DNA of 64,000 nucleotides, taken from contig JAHAGQ010000007.1 in NCBI GenBank assembly GCA_018373675.1, forward strand, positions 1 through 64,000. Direction: 5' to 3'. Of the stretch, positions 32,696-40,454 are shown piece after piece. The position numbers and the translations under genes are program-made. Source of the DNA: Collinsella sp. GTDB taxonomy: Bacteria; Actinomycetota; Coriobacteriia; Coriobacteriales; Coriobacteriaceae. Position 1 is the stretch's first letter. The number at the start of each line of letters is the position of its first letter. Under the pieces are notes generated by a model that was given only the letters and a program-made list of their open reading frames with translations, was not told the origin of the DNA and did not search any database.

Positions 32696-34000
32696 TTAGG
32701 CGCGCTCGGCACGCGCAAGCTCGGCAGCGACGAGCTTAACGGCCAGCACCAGCACATCGAGCGCGGCCTCCAGGTCCTCGACCGTGGGATAGCTCGGCGC
32801 GATGCGGATGTTGGTGTCGCGCGGGTCCTTGCCATAGGGCCAAGTGGCGCCGGCCGGTGTGAGCTTGACGCCCAGGTCGGCGCAGAGCGCGGCGACCTTT
32901 TGGGCCGAGCCCTCGGGACCATCGAAGCTTACAAAGTAGCCGCCGCGGGGGTGCGTCCAAGTAGCGCAACCCGTATCGCCCAAGCCCTCGGTGAGCTTGC
33001 GCTCAACGGCCTCAAAGCGCGGGCGCAAAAACTCGGCATGCTTTTTCATGTGCTCCTTGACCGCCTCGATGGTGGGAAGGAAGCGCACGTGACGCAGCTG
33101 GTTGAGCTTATCGGCACTGATGAGGCCGGCCTTCAGGCGCTTGGAGAACTCGGCGATGACCGCGGGGCTCGCACCGATAAAGCCGATACCGGCGCCCGGG
33201 AAGGTGATCTTGGACGTCGAGGCAAAGGCCACCACGCGGTCCTCGGTGCCCGCCGCGCGAGCGAGGTCAAAAATGTTTGCGAGCTCATCGGTCTCGTCGT
33301 ACAGGTCGTGCACGCAGTAGGCGTTGTCCCAGAAGATGCGGAAATCGGGCGCGGCCGTGGGCATCTCGACCAGGCGACGCACAGTGTCCTCGCTAAAGGT
33401 GATGCCCGTGGGGTTGGAATACTTGGGCACGCACCATATACCCTTGATGGAATCGTCGGCGGCAACCAGGCGCTCGATCTCGTCCATATCGGGGCCGTTG
33501 TCGGTCATCGCGACGGGAACGTTCTCGATACCCAAGTCGGCGGTAATGCCAAAGTGGCGATCGTAGCCGGGAACCGGGCACAGGAACTTGACCTTCTTGC
33601 CGTCGTGCGCAGCCTCGTAAGCCTCCCAGGGCTCGCTGCCGCACGAGCCACAGCGCCAGAACATGCCGGCGATATCGTGCTCGATCAGCAAGCTCGACGA
33701 GCCCAGCACGAGCGTCTGCTCGGCGGGGCAACCCAGGAACTCCCCCGCTAGCTTGCGTGCCGAGGGAATGCCCTCAAAGCAGCCGTAGTTGGAGCAGTCG
33801 ACGTTGCCGTCGTGCAAATCGGCGTCGGCGTTGAGGATATCGAGCATGGGGCGCGAGATGTCCACCTGGGCGGGCGATGGCTTGCCGCGGGCCATATCGA
33901 GCGCCAGGCCCTTGGCCTTGACCTCGGCGACCTCGGCCTTGAGCGCCTCGATGGCGGCATCGAGTTCGGTGGTTTCCATCTTCTGGTAGATCGTCTGCAT
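32696..34000 (-). CDS. Aspartate aminotransferase-like class I enzyme (subgroup Ic type)
   Basis: A 434-residue PLP enzyme. The N-terminal LALDMARGKPSPAQVDISRPML and YGCFEGIPSARKLAGE are marks of the Asp aminotransferase Ic group (PF12897-type). The PLP Lys lies in ASTSKITFPGAG; substrate carboxylate Arg in NIRIAPSYP; IWCVPKYSNPTGIT is the PLP-ring region. Likely transfers amino groups between aspartate and 2-oxoglutarate. ATG 34000 with AAAGG. Confidence 0.85.
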   Translation of the reverse strand: MQTIYQKMETTELDAAIEALKAEVAEVKAKGLALDMARGKPSPAQVDISRPMLDILNADADLHDGNVDCSNYGCFEGIPSARKLAGEFLGCPAEQTLVLGSSSLLIEHDIAGMFWRCGSCGSEPWEAYEAAHDGKKVKFLCPVPGYDRHFGITADLGIENVPVAMTDNGPDMDEIERLVAADDSIKGIWCVPKYSNPTGITFSEDTVRRLVEMPTAAPDFRIFWDNAYCVHDLYDETDELANIFDLARAAGTEDRVVAFASTSKITFPGAGIGFIGASPAVIAEFSKRLKAGLISADKLNQLRHVRFLPTIEAVKEHMKKHAEFLRPRFEAVERKLTEGLGDTGCATWTHPRGGYFVSFDGPEGSAQKVAALCADLGVKLTPAGATWPYGKDPRDTNIRIAPSYPTVEDLEAALDVLVLAVKLVAAELARAERA

Positions 34001-34149
34001 GGGTGCGACCTTTCACGAAGCGGTACGTTGCAATTCTTCTAAGTATAGACCGCCACCGTCGCAACGTTATGAAGCCGTGATAGATTAAGTCCATCGCAAT
34101 GAATTACGAATCGCCGCGCATGCCGGCGTGGAGCGCTCAAGGAGGCACT

Positions 34150-34404
34150 ATGGAGTACGGATCGTTCCAGGCCGAGGAATTCGGCGACCTGCAGCGCCTG
34201 GTCGACGGGCTGTTTTACGACCGCCACGCCATCGACCGCCTGGATCTGATCGTACAGGCCGAAATCTTGGACCTGGCGCCCGATCTCATGGAAATCGTCA
34301 ACCTGCTACCGCCCGGCTATTACGACCGCCAGTCACTTTGCGACCAGCTCAACTCCGCCTTGGCCGCCCACGGCTGGGGCGCCGTCTACGGCACCGTGGA
34401 ATAA
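34150..34404 (+). CDS. Small acidic protein, unknown function
   Basis: An 84-residue soluble protein (MEYGSFQAEEFGDLQRLVDG... ending YGTVE), rich in Asp, Leu and Tyr and predicted helical. No family recognised. It has a strong ribosome site (AAGGAGG 6 nt before ATG 34150) and its own terminator, which support a real gene. Transcribed away from the aminotransferase gene. Confidence 0.7.
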   Translation: MEYGSFQAEEFGDLQRLVDGLFYDRHAIDRLDLIVQAEILDLAPDLMEIVNLLPPGYYDRQSLCDQLNSALAAHGWGAVYGTVE

Positions 34405-34407
34405 ACC

Positions 34408-34435
34408 TAGTCATTAAGAACGTCCCGAATGACTA
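34408..34435. repeat. REP-like hairpin (TAGTCATT...AATGACTA family)
   Basis: TAGTCATT and AATGACTA flank AAGAACGTCCCG; reading the minus strand gives CGGGACGTTCTT, the GGGAC core. Related copies are at 50962-50992 and 53151-53168. Confidence 0.65.
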
Positions 34436-34472
34436 AAACGCCGCCTGTGATGGTGTTCACAGGCGGCGTTTT
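34435..34472. terminator. Bidirectional terminator
   Basis: 16-bp stem AAAACGCCGCCTGTGA/TCACAGGCGGCGTTTT between the small plus-strand gene and nhaA. Confidence 0.92.
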
Positions 34473-34489
34473 CAAACTTGTATGTGCTT

Positions 34490-35848
34490 TTACTCGTCCT
34501 TGGGCGCGGGATGCTTGCAGATCACACTCATGTAGATCATGCCGAGCACGGCAGCGGTGACCGAACCGGCAAGAATGGCAGCCTTGGCAGCAAGAACCTC
34601 AAACTGGGCCGTCGGGAAGGCAAGGCCGCTGATGAGAATCGACATGGTAAAGCCGATGCCGCCCAGAATGCCCACACCGGCAATCATGTGCCAGTTGACA
34701 TTGCGCGGCAGCTCGCAGGCCCTAAGCTTAACCAGGGCAAACGTCATGCCAAAGATACCGATCGGCTTACCCAGCAGCATGCCAAAGTACACGCCGAGCG
34801 TCACCGGGTCGGTGAGCAGCGTGCTCATGTCCACGCCCACTAGGCGAACCTGTGCGTTGACGAACGCAAAGATCGGCAGGATCACAAAGTTGACCGGCGT
34901 GGAGATCAGACGCTCCATGCGAATGAGCGGCGGGGTCACGCGGTGCATGACGCGCTCGACCTTGGTAGTCGAGACGGTAAAGTCATGCTGGCCCAGGATG
35001 TGTGCCTCGTCATCGTAGCGGTCATCGAGCAGCGGCAGGCACTCGCCCAACCAATCGGTGAGGCTATCGAGCTTGACGCCGCACTTGGCCGGGATGGTAA
35101 AGGCCAAGATGACGCCGGCGAGCGTAGCATGCACGCCGCTCTTGAACATGCAGAACCACAGCAGCAGGCCCAGCACCGAGTACGGGGCAAGGCGGTAATG
35201 CTGCGTCTTGTTGAGCCACACGAGCGCGCAGGTCACAAGCGCGGCGGCGCCCAACCAAAACGGATTGGGGCTCTGACCGTAGAAGATGGCGATGGCGGCG
35301 ATGGAAATGAGGTCGTCGGCGATGGCAAGCGTCGAGAAGAACACACGCACGCCGTTGGGCACGCGATTACCCAAAAGCGACAGCACGCCCAGCGCAAAGG
35401 CAATATCGGTTGCCATGGGAATGGCCCAGCCGTTGTGCGCGCCGGCATGGTTAAAGATCAGATAGATGCAGGCGGGAACGACGACGCCGCCCACGGCCGC
35501 CAGCATGGGAAGCATAGCCTGGCGCGGGTTTTTGAGCTCGCCGACCGTCATCTCGTACTTAAGCTCAATGCCCACCAGCAAAAAGAAAATCGCCATGAGG
35601 AAGTCGTTGACGAATAGCTCAACGGTGAGACCGGCCGTAAGGTTGCCCAGACCCACATACAGCGGGGTCTCCAAAAAGTGATGGATGGCCTCGTAGGCAT
35701 CGGTATTGGCGCAAATGACGGCGGCGATGGCGGCGAAGACCATGACGGCGGCGGAAATCGTGCCGTTCTCGGTGATGCGCTCCCAAATGTCGTGGCGCTC
35801 AAAACGCTTGCGCTCACGAACGTTAAACAGCTGCTCGGGTGCTGCCAT
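34490..35848 (-). CDS. nhaA: Na+/H+ antiporter NhaA
   Basis: A 452-residue polytopic antiporter exchanging Na+ for H+ to control pH and sodium. Paired Asp residues for ion binding are in LAIADDLISI; IPMATDIAFALGVL and GKPIGIFGMTFALV are typical. It has a longer cytosolic segment (LLDDRYDDEAHILGQHDF) than E. coli NhaA. ATG 35848 with AAAGGAG. Confidence 0.95.
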   Translation of the reverse strand: MAAPEQLFNVRERKRFERHDIWERITENGTISAAVMVFAAIAAVICANTDAYEAIHHFLETPLYVGLGNLTAGLTVELFVNDFLMAIFFLLVGIELKYEMTVGELKNPRQAMLPMLAAVGGVVVPACIYLIFNHAGAHNGWAIPMATDIAFALGVLSLLGNRVPNGVRVFFSTLAIADDLISIAAIAIFYGQSPNPFWLGAAALVTCALVWLNKTQHYRLAPYSVLGLLLWFCMFKSGVHATLAGVILAFTIPAKCGVKLDSLTDWLGECLPLLDDRYDDEAHILGQHDFTVSTTKVERVMHRVTPPLIRMERLISTPVNFVILPIFAFVNAQVRLVGVDMSTLLTDPVTLGVYFGMLLGKPIGIFGMTFALVKLRACELPRNVNWHMIAGVGILGGIGFTMSILISGLAFPTAQFEVLAAKAAILAGSVTAAVLGMIYMSVICKHPAPKDE

Positions 35849-36056
35849 GGGCGGCTCCTTTCACGGGAAAGCTCCCGTCTTAAAAAAGCACGGCCCGCCC
35901 AAGTGGCGGCGCCGCGCTCTAACGTATTACGCTTGCATCTAGCCTACCCTGCACGACAAGCACGCAGGCGTGGCCGAAAAGCGGAACCACAGGTTGAACA
36001 TTATTTGCTCAACGGCACGGGCACGCCTGTCCAAGAGACGACGCGGCGCCGTGCAC

Positions 36057-36097
36057 AAAAAACGACCGGAGCGCGGGGCGTCCGCGATCCGGTCGTG
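36057..36097 (-). terminator. Terminator of the pyrophosphatase gene
   Basis: ACGACCGG/CCGGTCGT stem with an inner GC pairing, followed by six T residues on the minus strand. Confidence 0.85.
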
Positions 36098-36115
36098 GCG
36101 TTTGGTCAACTAAAC

Positions 36116-37039
36116 CTAGCAGGCGGCCATGATGGGGGCAGCAACCTGCTTCTTACGGGAGAGGACGCCCGGCATCCAGACGCCGTCGTGCTCGTCGGCA
36201 ATGCCCAGGCCCTTCTGAGCAGCCTCGGTCTCGCCCTCGAGCAGGACCTGCGAGCCCTCCTCCATGATGTCGGTGATGCACAGGACAATGCCGTCAGCAC
36301 CCTTCTCGGCGGCGTAGGCGCGCATGGCCTCGCGGATCTCGTCGATCATACCGAGCGCACGGCTCTTGTCGACGGTCTCGTACTGGCCGATGAGCAGCTT
36401 CTTGCCGGCGGGCTCGAACATCTTGATGTCGTTGCCGACCATCTCGGCTGCGGTGAAGGAGCCGGACGGACGGGTGAGGAAGACCTCCATGCCAAACTTG
36501 ACCGGGTCGACGCCCACCTGCTCGCCGAGCTTGGCGGCGACGGCGCGGTCGACATCGGTGGTGGTGGGGCTCTTGAGCATAAGCGTGTCGGTCATCATGG
36601 CCGAGAGCAGCAGCTTGGCCTGGACGTCGGAAAGCTCAACGCCGAGCACGCCGGCGAGCTTGGTGACGATGGTGCAGCTGGAGCCCCAGGGCAGGCAGAT
36701 GTAGTGCAGCGGGCCGGCGGTCTCGAAGTCGCCGATGCGGTGATGATCGACAACGCCAAAGACCGTGGCGTCCTTAAGGCCGGCGACGGACTGGGCAGAC
36801 TCGTTGTGGTCGGTGAGGACGACGAGCTGACCAGCCTCGACGGACTCGATCACGCGGGGCTCGGCGATGCCGGCGTCGGCGAGCAGCTTGGCGGACTCGG
36901 CCGGAAGCTGACCAAGGGCGCAGGCCTCGTAGGTGTTGCCGGCATACTCAACCTGGTTGAGCAGCTGGGACAGGACGACGGCGCTCATGATGGCGTCGTT
37001 ATCGGGGTTCTGGTGACCAAAGACAAGAACGTTTGCCAT
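36116..37039 (-). CDS. ppaC: Manganese-dependent inorganic pyrophosphatase
   Basis: A 307-residue DHH-family (class II) pyrophosphatase. Metal and catalytic motifs GHQNPDNDA, LTDHNE, VVDHH and the C-terminal LSRKKQVAAP (SRKK, phosphate binding) are all present. It hydrolyses PPi in the cytosol. No CBS insertion. ATG 37039 with GGAGG. Confidence 0.96.
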   Translation of the reverse strand: MANVLVFGHQNPDNDAIMSAVVLSQLLNQVEYAGNTYEACALGQLPAESAKLLADAGIAEPRVIESVEAGQLVVLTDHNESAQSVAGLKDATVFGVVDHHRIGDFETAGPLHYICLPWGSSCTIVTKLAGVLGVELSDVQAKLLLSAMMTDTLMLKSPTTTDVDRAVAAKLGEQVGVDPVKFGMEVFLTRPSGSFTAAEMVGNDIKMFEPAGKKLLIGQYETVDKSRALGMIDEIREAMRAYAAEKGADGIVLCITDIMEEGSQVLLEGETEAAQKGLGIADEHDGVWMPGVLSRKKQVAAPIMAAC

Positions 37040-37164
37040 GGATATCCTCCACTTGATATGTGTACTTGGACGTAGCTATGGTAGCACGCCGATGCCGAGC
37101 CTTCGCAGACGGAAGGGCCACGGCATATTTTGGGGCGCAGGCACGGGGGCCAAGGCTGTCCCTT

Positions 37165-37206
37165 TTGCACCATGTTGGTGCAATGTAACCTGTCCCCCTT
37201 GCACCA
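37165..37206. repeat. REP-like hairpin (TTGGTGCA...TTGCACCA family)
   Basis: TTGCACCA, TTGGTGCAA and again TTGCACCA around TAACCTGTCCCC. The minus strand reads GGGGACAGGTTA. Same family as 43498-43530. Lies just behind the ROK kinase stop. Confidence 0.7.
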
Positions 37207-37207
37207 G

Positions 37208-38161
37208 CTATTTACCGGCAGCGCGCAGGGCTACGTAGGCAGCACCGATGATGCCGGCGTCGTTTCCGAGCGAAGCGACCTTAATGGGCGTCTCGCGCGA
37301 GGCGGAAAGCGCGTACTGCTTAAAGTGCTCGCGAACCTTGTCGAGGTAGACATCGGCCGAGGCGGAGGCGCCGCCGCCGATGAGGAACATCTCGGGATCA
37401 ACCACGTTGGCAATAAGCGCCAGTGCGCGGCCGAGATAGTCGGCCATGGTATCGGCCGCGGCCAGCGCGAGCTTGTCGCCCTCGCGGCAGGCCTGGAACA
37501 CGTCCTTGGAATCGGAGGGGCCGGTCAGCTCGATGGGCTCGATGCCCGCCTTCTCGCACTCGGCAAGGTAGTTGCTCACCACGCCGGTGGCGCTGGAATA
37601 CTGCTCCAGGTGGCCATGGCCGCCGCAGCCGCAGGTGCGCTCCTCGGCCGGGTTCAGGCACATGTGGCCAATCTCGCCGCCAGCACCCACAACGCCCGAT
37701 ACCACGTCGCCGTTAACGATAACGCCGCCGCCCACGCCGGTACCAATGGTGACCATCACCACGTTCTGTACGCCCTTGGCAGAGCCGAGCCAGGCCTCGC
37801 CCATAGCAGCAGCGTTGGCGTCGTTCTCGTACTTAACGACCGCGTCGGGGCAGTGCTCCTGGATCGCGATCTTGAGCTCGGGCAGGTTGATGGCGATGTT
37901 CGCCTTGACCTTGGCATCGCCCGATGCCGGGATGGGGCACGGAACGGCCAGGCCAATGCCCGACACAAAGGCACGCGGAATCTGGGCCTTGGCGACCACC
38001 TGGTCGATAGCCTCGGTCACCGCGGCAAAGCCCGCAGCGTCAACGATGGGAGGCGTGGGCACGCTGGCCTTGGCAAGCAGGTTTCCGTCCTCATCGAACA
38101 GACCCTCCTTGACCGAGGTGCCGCCGACGTCGATGCCGATGTAATACTGCTTAGGTTCCAT
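37208..38161 (-). CDS. ROK-family sugar kinase (glucokinase type)
   Basis: A 317-residue ROK protein without DNA-binding domain, therefore a kinase. ATP loop IGIDVGGTSVKEG, catalytic region ENDANAAAMGEA, GTGVGGG, and the ROK zinc signature GHMCLNP...CGCGGHGHLE. Likely phosphorylates glucose or a related hexose. manA and a GntR regulator lie next to it, divergently. ATG 38161 with AAAGG about 9 nt upstream. Confidence 0.92.
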   Translation of the reverse strand: MEPKQYYIGIDVGGTSVKEGLFDEDGNLLAKASVPTPPIVDAAGFAAVTEAIDQVVAKAQIPRAFVSGIGLAVPCPIPASGDAKVKANIAINLPELKIAIQEHCPDAVVKYENDANAAAMGEAWLGSAKGVQNVVMVTIGTGVGGGVIVNGDVVSGVVGAGGEIGHMCLNPAEERTCGCGGHGHLEQYSSATGVVSNYLAECEKAGIEPIELTGPSDSKDVFQACREGDKLALAAADTMADYLGRALALIANVVDPEMFLIGGGASASADVYLDKVREHFKQYALSASRETPIKVASLGNDAGIIGAAYVALRAAGK

Positions 38162-38215
38162 GGGAGCCCGCCTTTCTCGTTTAAACATTGCCTGTATGGT
38201 ACCGCTCTCAAGGCA

Positions 38216-38256
38216 AAAACCTACCAAAAAGGGACAGGTTTGTTTTGGCAGGTTTT
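38216..38256. repeat. REP-like hairpin with AGGGACAGG core
   Basis: AAAACCTaCCAAAA and TTTTGGcAGGTTTT flank AGGGACAGGTTTG, upstream of the ROK gene. Confidence 0.65.
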
Positions 38257-38311
38257 ATCTGGGAAAACGCGAATGGCCGCTTAACACGACATTACTCAGA
38301 TGTTTATCTAT

Positions 38312-38325
38312 TTAGAGCGCTCTAA
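38312..38325. promoter_or_regulatory. Perfect 14-bp palindrome TTAGAGCGCTCTAA
   Basis: Lies in the AT-rich divergent region between the ROK kinase and the GntR regulator; shape fits an operator of a dimeric repressor. Confidence 0.5.
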
Positions 38326-38395
38326 TTTATATGCAAAGCGACTTTTAATTATATCTTTCTCGAACTTTTTCAATATATAATAGGGATGCTTAGGT

Positions 38396-38423
38396 GTTGA
38401 CTATACTTTCTTTTATACTCAAC
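38396..38423. promoter_or_regulatory. Operator-like inverted repeat upstream of gntR
   Basis: GTTGACTATA-N8-TATACTCAAC, 9 of 10 arm positions paired, ending about 20 bp before the gntR start; a likely autoregulatory site. Confidence 0.5.
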
Positions 38424-38443
38424 CAAGTTGGAAAGGAGGTTCC

Positions 38444-39163
38444 ATGATTCCCAAATACGAGGCGATAGCTGCAGATATTCGTCGCACTATCGAGGATGGC
38501 GCTCTTAAACCGGGCGACAAGCTTCCTACCGTCGTTGAGTTCTGCGAGCTCTATAGCGTTTCAAAAATCACCGTCAAACGAGCTATCGAGCAAATCACCG
38601 AGGAAGGCCTTATTACCAGCCGACGCGGATCGGGTACCTACGTTAAGGACACGGCGGGACTTCCCGGCCAGGCGTTTTTCCAGGGCAAAAACGACCGTAC
38701 CCAGGGTTTTTCGTATGAGCATCGCGGGGAGAAGGTGACCTCGGTGGTCTACGATTTCTCGATCGTTAATCCACCAGCGGACATCGCAGCCCAGCTGGGA
38801 ATTGCCGAGGATGACTTTGCCTATCACGTCGTGCGCGTGCGTCAGGCCGATGAGAAGCCCATCGTTATCGAGTACACCTACATGCCCCTCGAGCTGATTC
38901 CAGGCCTTAAAAAGAAGGACCTGTACGGATCGGTCTACCGCTTCATCCGCGAGCAATGTGGGCTGAAGATTTCAAGCTTCCACCGTACCATTCGCGCCGT
39001 GGCAGCAACCGAGGAAGAAGCCGAGCGTCTGGACACCAAACTTGGCTCTCCCCTGCTCGAGCTCACCCAGATTGGCTTTTTGGACAGCGGCGCCGCCTTT
39101 GAGTATTCGATCTCGCGCAACGTTGGCGATCGCTTTGAGTTGCACAACGTAACGTTGGCATAG
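38444..39163 (+). CDS. GntR-family (UTRA) transcriptional regulator
   Basis: A 239-residue regulator. Residues 1-68 are the winged helix (YEAIAADIRRTIEDG, DKLPTVVEFCELYSVSKITVKRAIE, RRGSGTYV). Residues 85-238 are a UTRA sugar-sensing domain. manA follows 75 bp downstream, suggesting control of mannose or hexose use. Strong GGAAAGGAGG ribosome site. Confidence 0.92.
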   Translation: MIPKYEAIAADIRRTIEDGALKPGDKLPTVVEFCELYSVSKITVKRAIEQITEEGLITSRRGSGTYVKDTAGLPGQAFFQGKNDRTQGFSYEHRGEKVTSVVYDFSIVNPPADIAAQLGIAEDDFAYHVVRVRQADEKPIVIEYTYMPLELIPGLKKKDLYGSVYRFIREQCGLKISSFHRTIRAVAATEEEAERLDTKLGSPLLELTQIGFLDSGAAFEYSISRNVGDRFELHNVTLA

Positions 39164-39237
39164 GTTTTTGTAGTCACGCGGGCGCTCGTTTTGAGCCGTC
39201 TTACGCGGCACCCGCACAACCTTATGGGAGTATGCAC

Positions 39238-40170
39238 ATGTCCGATTTGATTAAACTCACGCCGATCTTCCACGAGAAGATCTGGGGCGGCCGCCAGTTG
39301 GAGACCGTGTTTGGCTACGACATTCCCGAAGGTCCCATCGGTGAGTGCTGGGCCATCTCGGCCCATCCCAACGGCGACTGCCAGATTGCGGAGGGACCGT
39401 ACACCGGCCACACGCTGTCGTGGCTGTGGGCCGAGCACCGCGAGCTCTTTGGCAACTGCGAGGGCAAGGAGTTCCCGCTGCTCATCAAGATTCTGGACGC
39501 CAAGGACGACCTTTCGATCCAGATTCATCCCAACGACGAGTACGCCGCCAAGCACGAGAACGGCAGCCTGGGCAAAACCGAGTGCTGGTATGTACTGGAC
39601 TGCGAGCCCGGTGCCACGATCATCGTCGGCCAGCGCGCGCACGACCGCGCCGAGGCCGCGCAGATGATCGAGGGGGGCCGTTGGGACGAGATGCTCAACG
39701 TGCTGCCGATTCACAAGGGAGACTTTTTCCAGATCGACTCCGGCACCGTTCACGCCATCAAGACCGGCACGCTGATTCTGGAGACGCAGCAGTCGAGCGA
39801 CGTGACATATCGCCTGTACGACTACGACCGTCCCGGCACCGACGGAAAGCTGCGCCCGCTGCACATTGAGCAGAGCCTCGACTGCATCGACTTTGATGCT
39901 CAGGCTCCGACCGACGGCACGGTGACCGCGCCCGAGGTGGACGGCGTGACCGAGCTCGAGTCCAACCCCTGCTACACCGTCGATCGCGTGCGCGTCAACG
40001 GCAGCAAGACCCTCGACCAGCGCTGGCCCTTCATGTGCCTGTCGGTCATCGACGGCGAAGGCACCGTCTGCGGCGACCCCGTCCACAAGGGAAGCCACCT
40101 GCTGGCCCCGAGCACCGTCAGCTCCATCGACCTCGAAGGCAAGATGGAACTGATCGTCTCGCATCTGTAG
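39238..40170 (+). CDS. manA: Mannose-6-phosphate isomerase, class I
   Basis: A 310-residue cupin-fold enzyme interconverting mannose-6-P and fructose-6-P. Zinc ligands are in QIHPND and GKTECWYVL; the N terminus LTPIFHEKIWGGRQLE and SGTVHAI are typical of the short Firmicute-type ManA. Start ATG 39238 (GGGAG 7 nt upstream) is preferred to ATG 39232, which is too close to the ribosome site. Confidence 0.93.
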   Translation: MSDLIKLTPIFHEKIWGGRQLETVFGYDIPEGPIGECWAISAHPNGDCQIAEGPYTGHTLSWLWAEHRELFGNCEGKEFPLLIKILDAKDDLSIQIHPNDEYAAKHENGSLGKTECWYVLDCEPGATIIVGQRAHDRAEAAQMIEGGRWDEMLNVLPIHKGDFFQIDSGTVHAIKTGTLILETQQSSDVTYRLYDYDRPGTDGKLRPLHIEQSLDCIDFDAQAPTDGTVTAPEVDGVTELESNPCYTVDRVRVNGSKTLDQRWPFMCLSVIDGEGTVCGDPVHKGSHLLAPSTVSSIDLEGKMELIVSHL

Positions 40171-40195
40171 ATCGCACCAACAACCCAAACGCAAC

Positions 40196-40232
40196 AAGGG
40201 GCTCCCCCGTCCACCAACGGGGGAGCCCCTTG
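40196..40232. terminator. Terminator of manA
   Basis: 15-bp stem AAGGGGCTCCCCCGT/ACGGGGGAGCCCCTT with a 6-nt loop; T-poor tail, so efficiency is uncertain. Confidence 0.75.
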
Positions 40233-40325
40233 TCCATATATATCAGCCCACCCGGCTCTCCAGACCAAAAAGCGAACGAGCAGAGCGACGTTCGCAAGCT
40301 GCAGGCCAAAACGCCACAAGGAAGA

Positions 40326-40440
40326 GGGCGCGCCGGGGGCTTTGGTCGATCGCGAGTTCCGCACGAGCCGGAGAGCACTTAATGTGCTCTCCGTGCGAGC
40401 AGGACTGTCCGAGCAGGCGATCAAAGCCCCCGGCGCGCCC
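40326..40440. repeat. 115-bp GC-rich palindrome behind pcrA
   Basis: Outer arms of about 22 bp (GGGCGCGCCGGGGGCTTTG and its complement) enclose an internal loop region and an inner 10-bp stem CGGAGAGCAC/GTGCTCTCCG with a small loop. It ends 14 bp from the pcrA stop. No T run on either side. Structure suggests a mobile palindrome or a stable RNA hairpin. Confidence 0.7.
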
Positions 40441-40454
40441 GGTCAACCTCGCAG

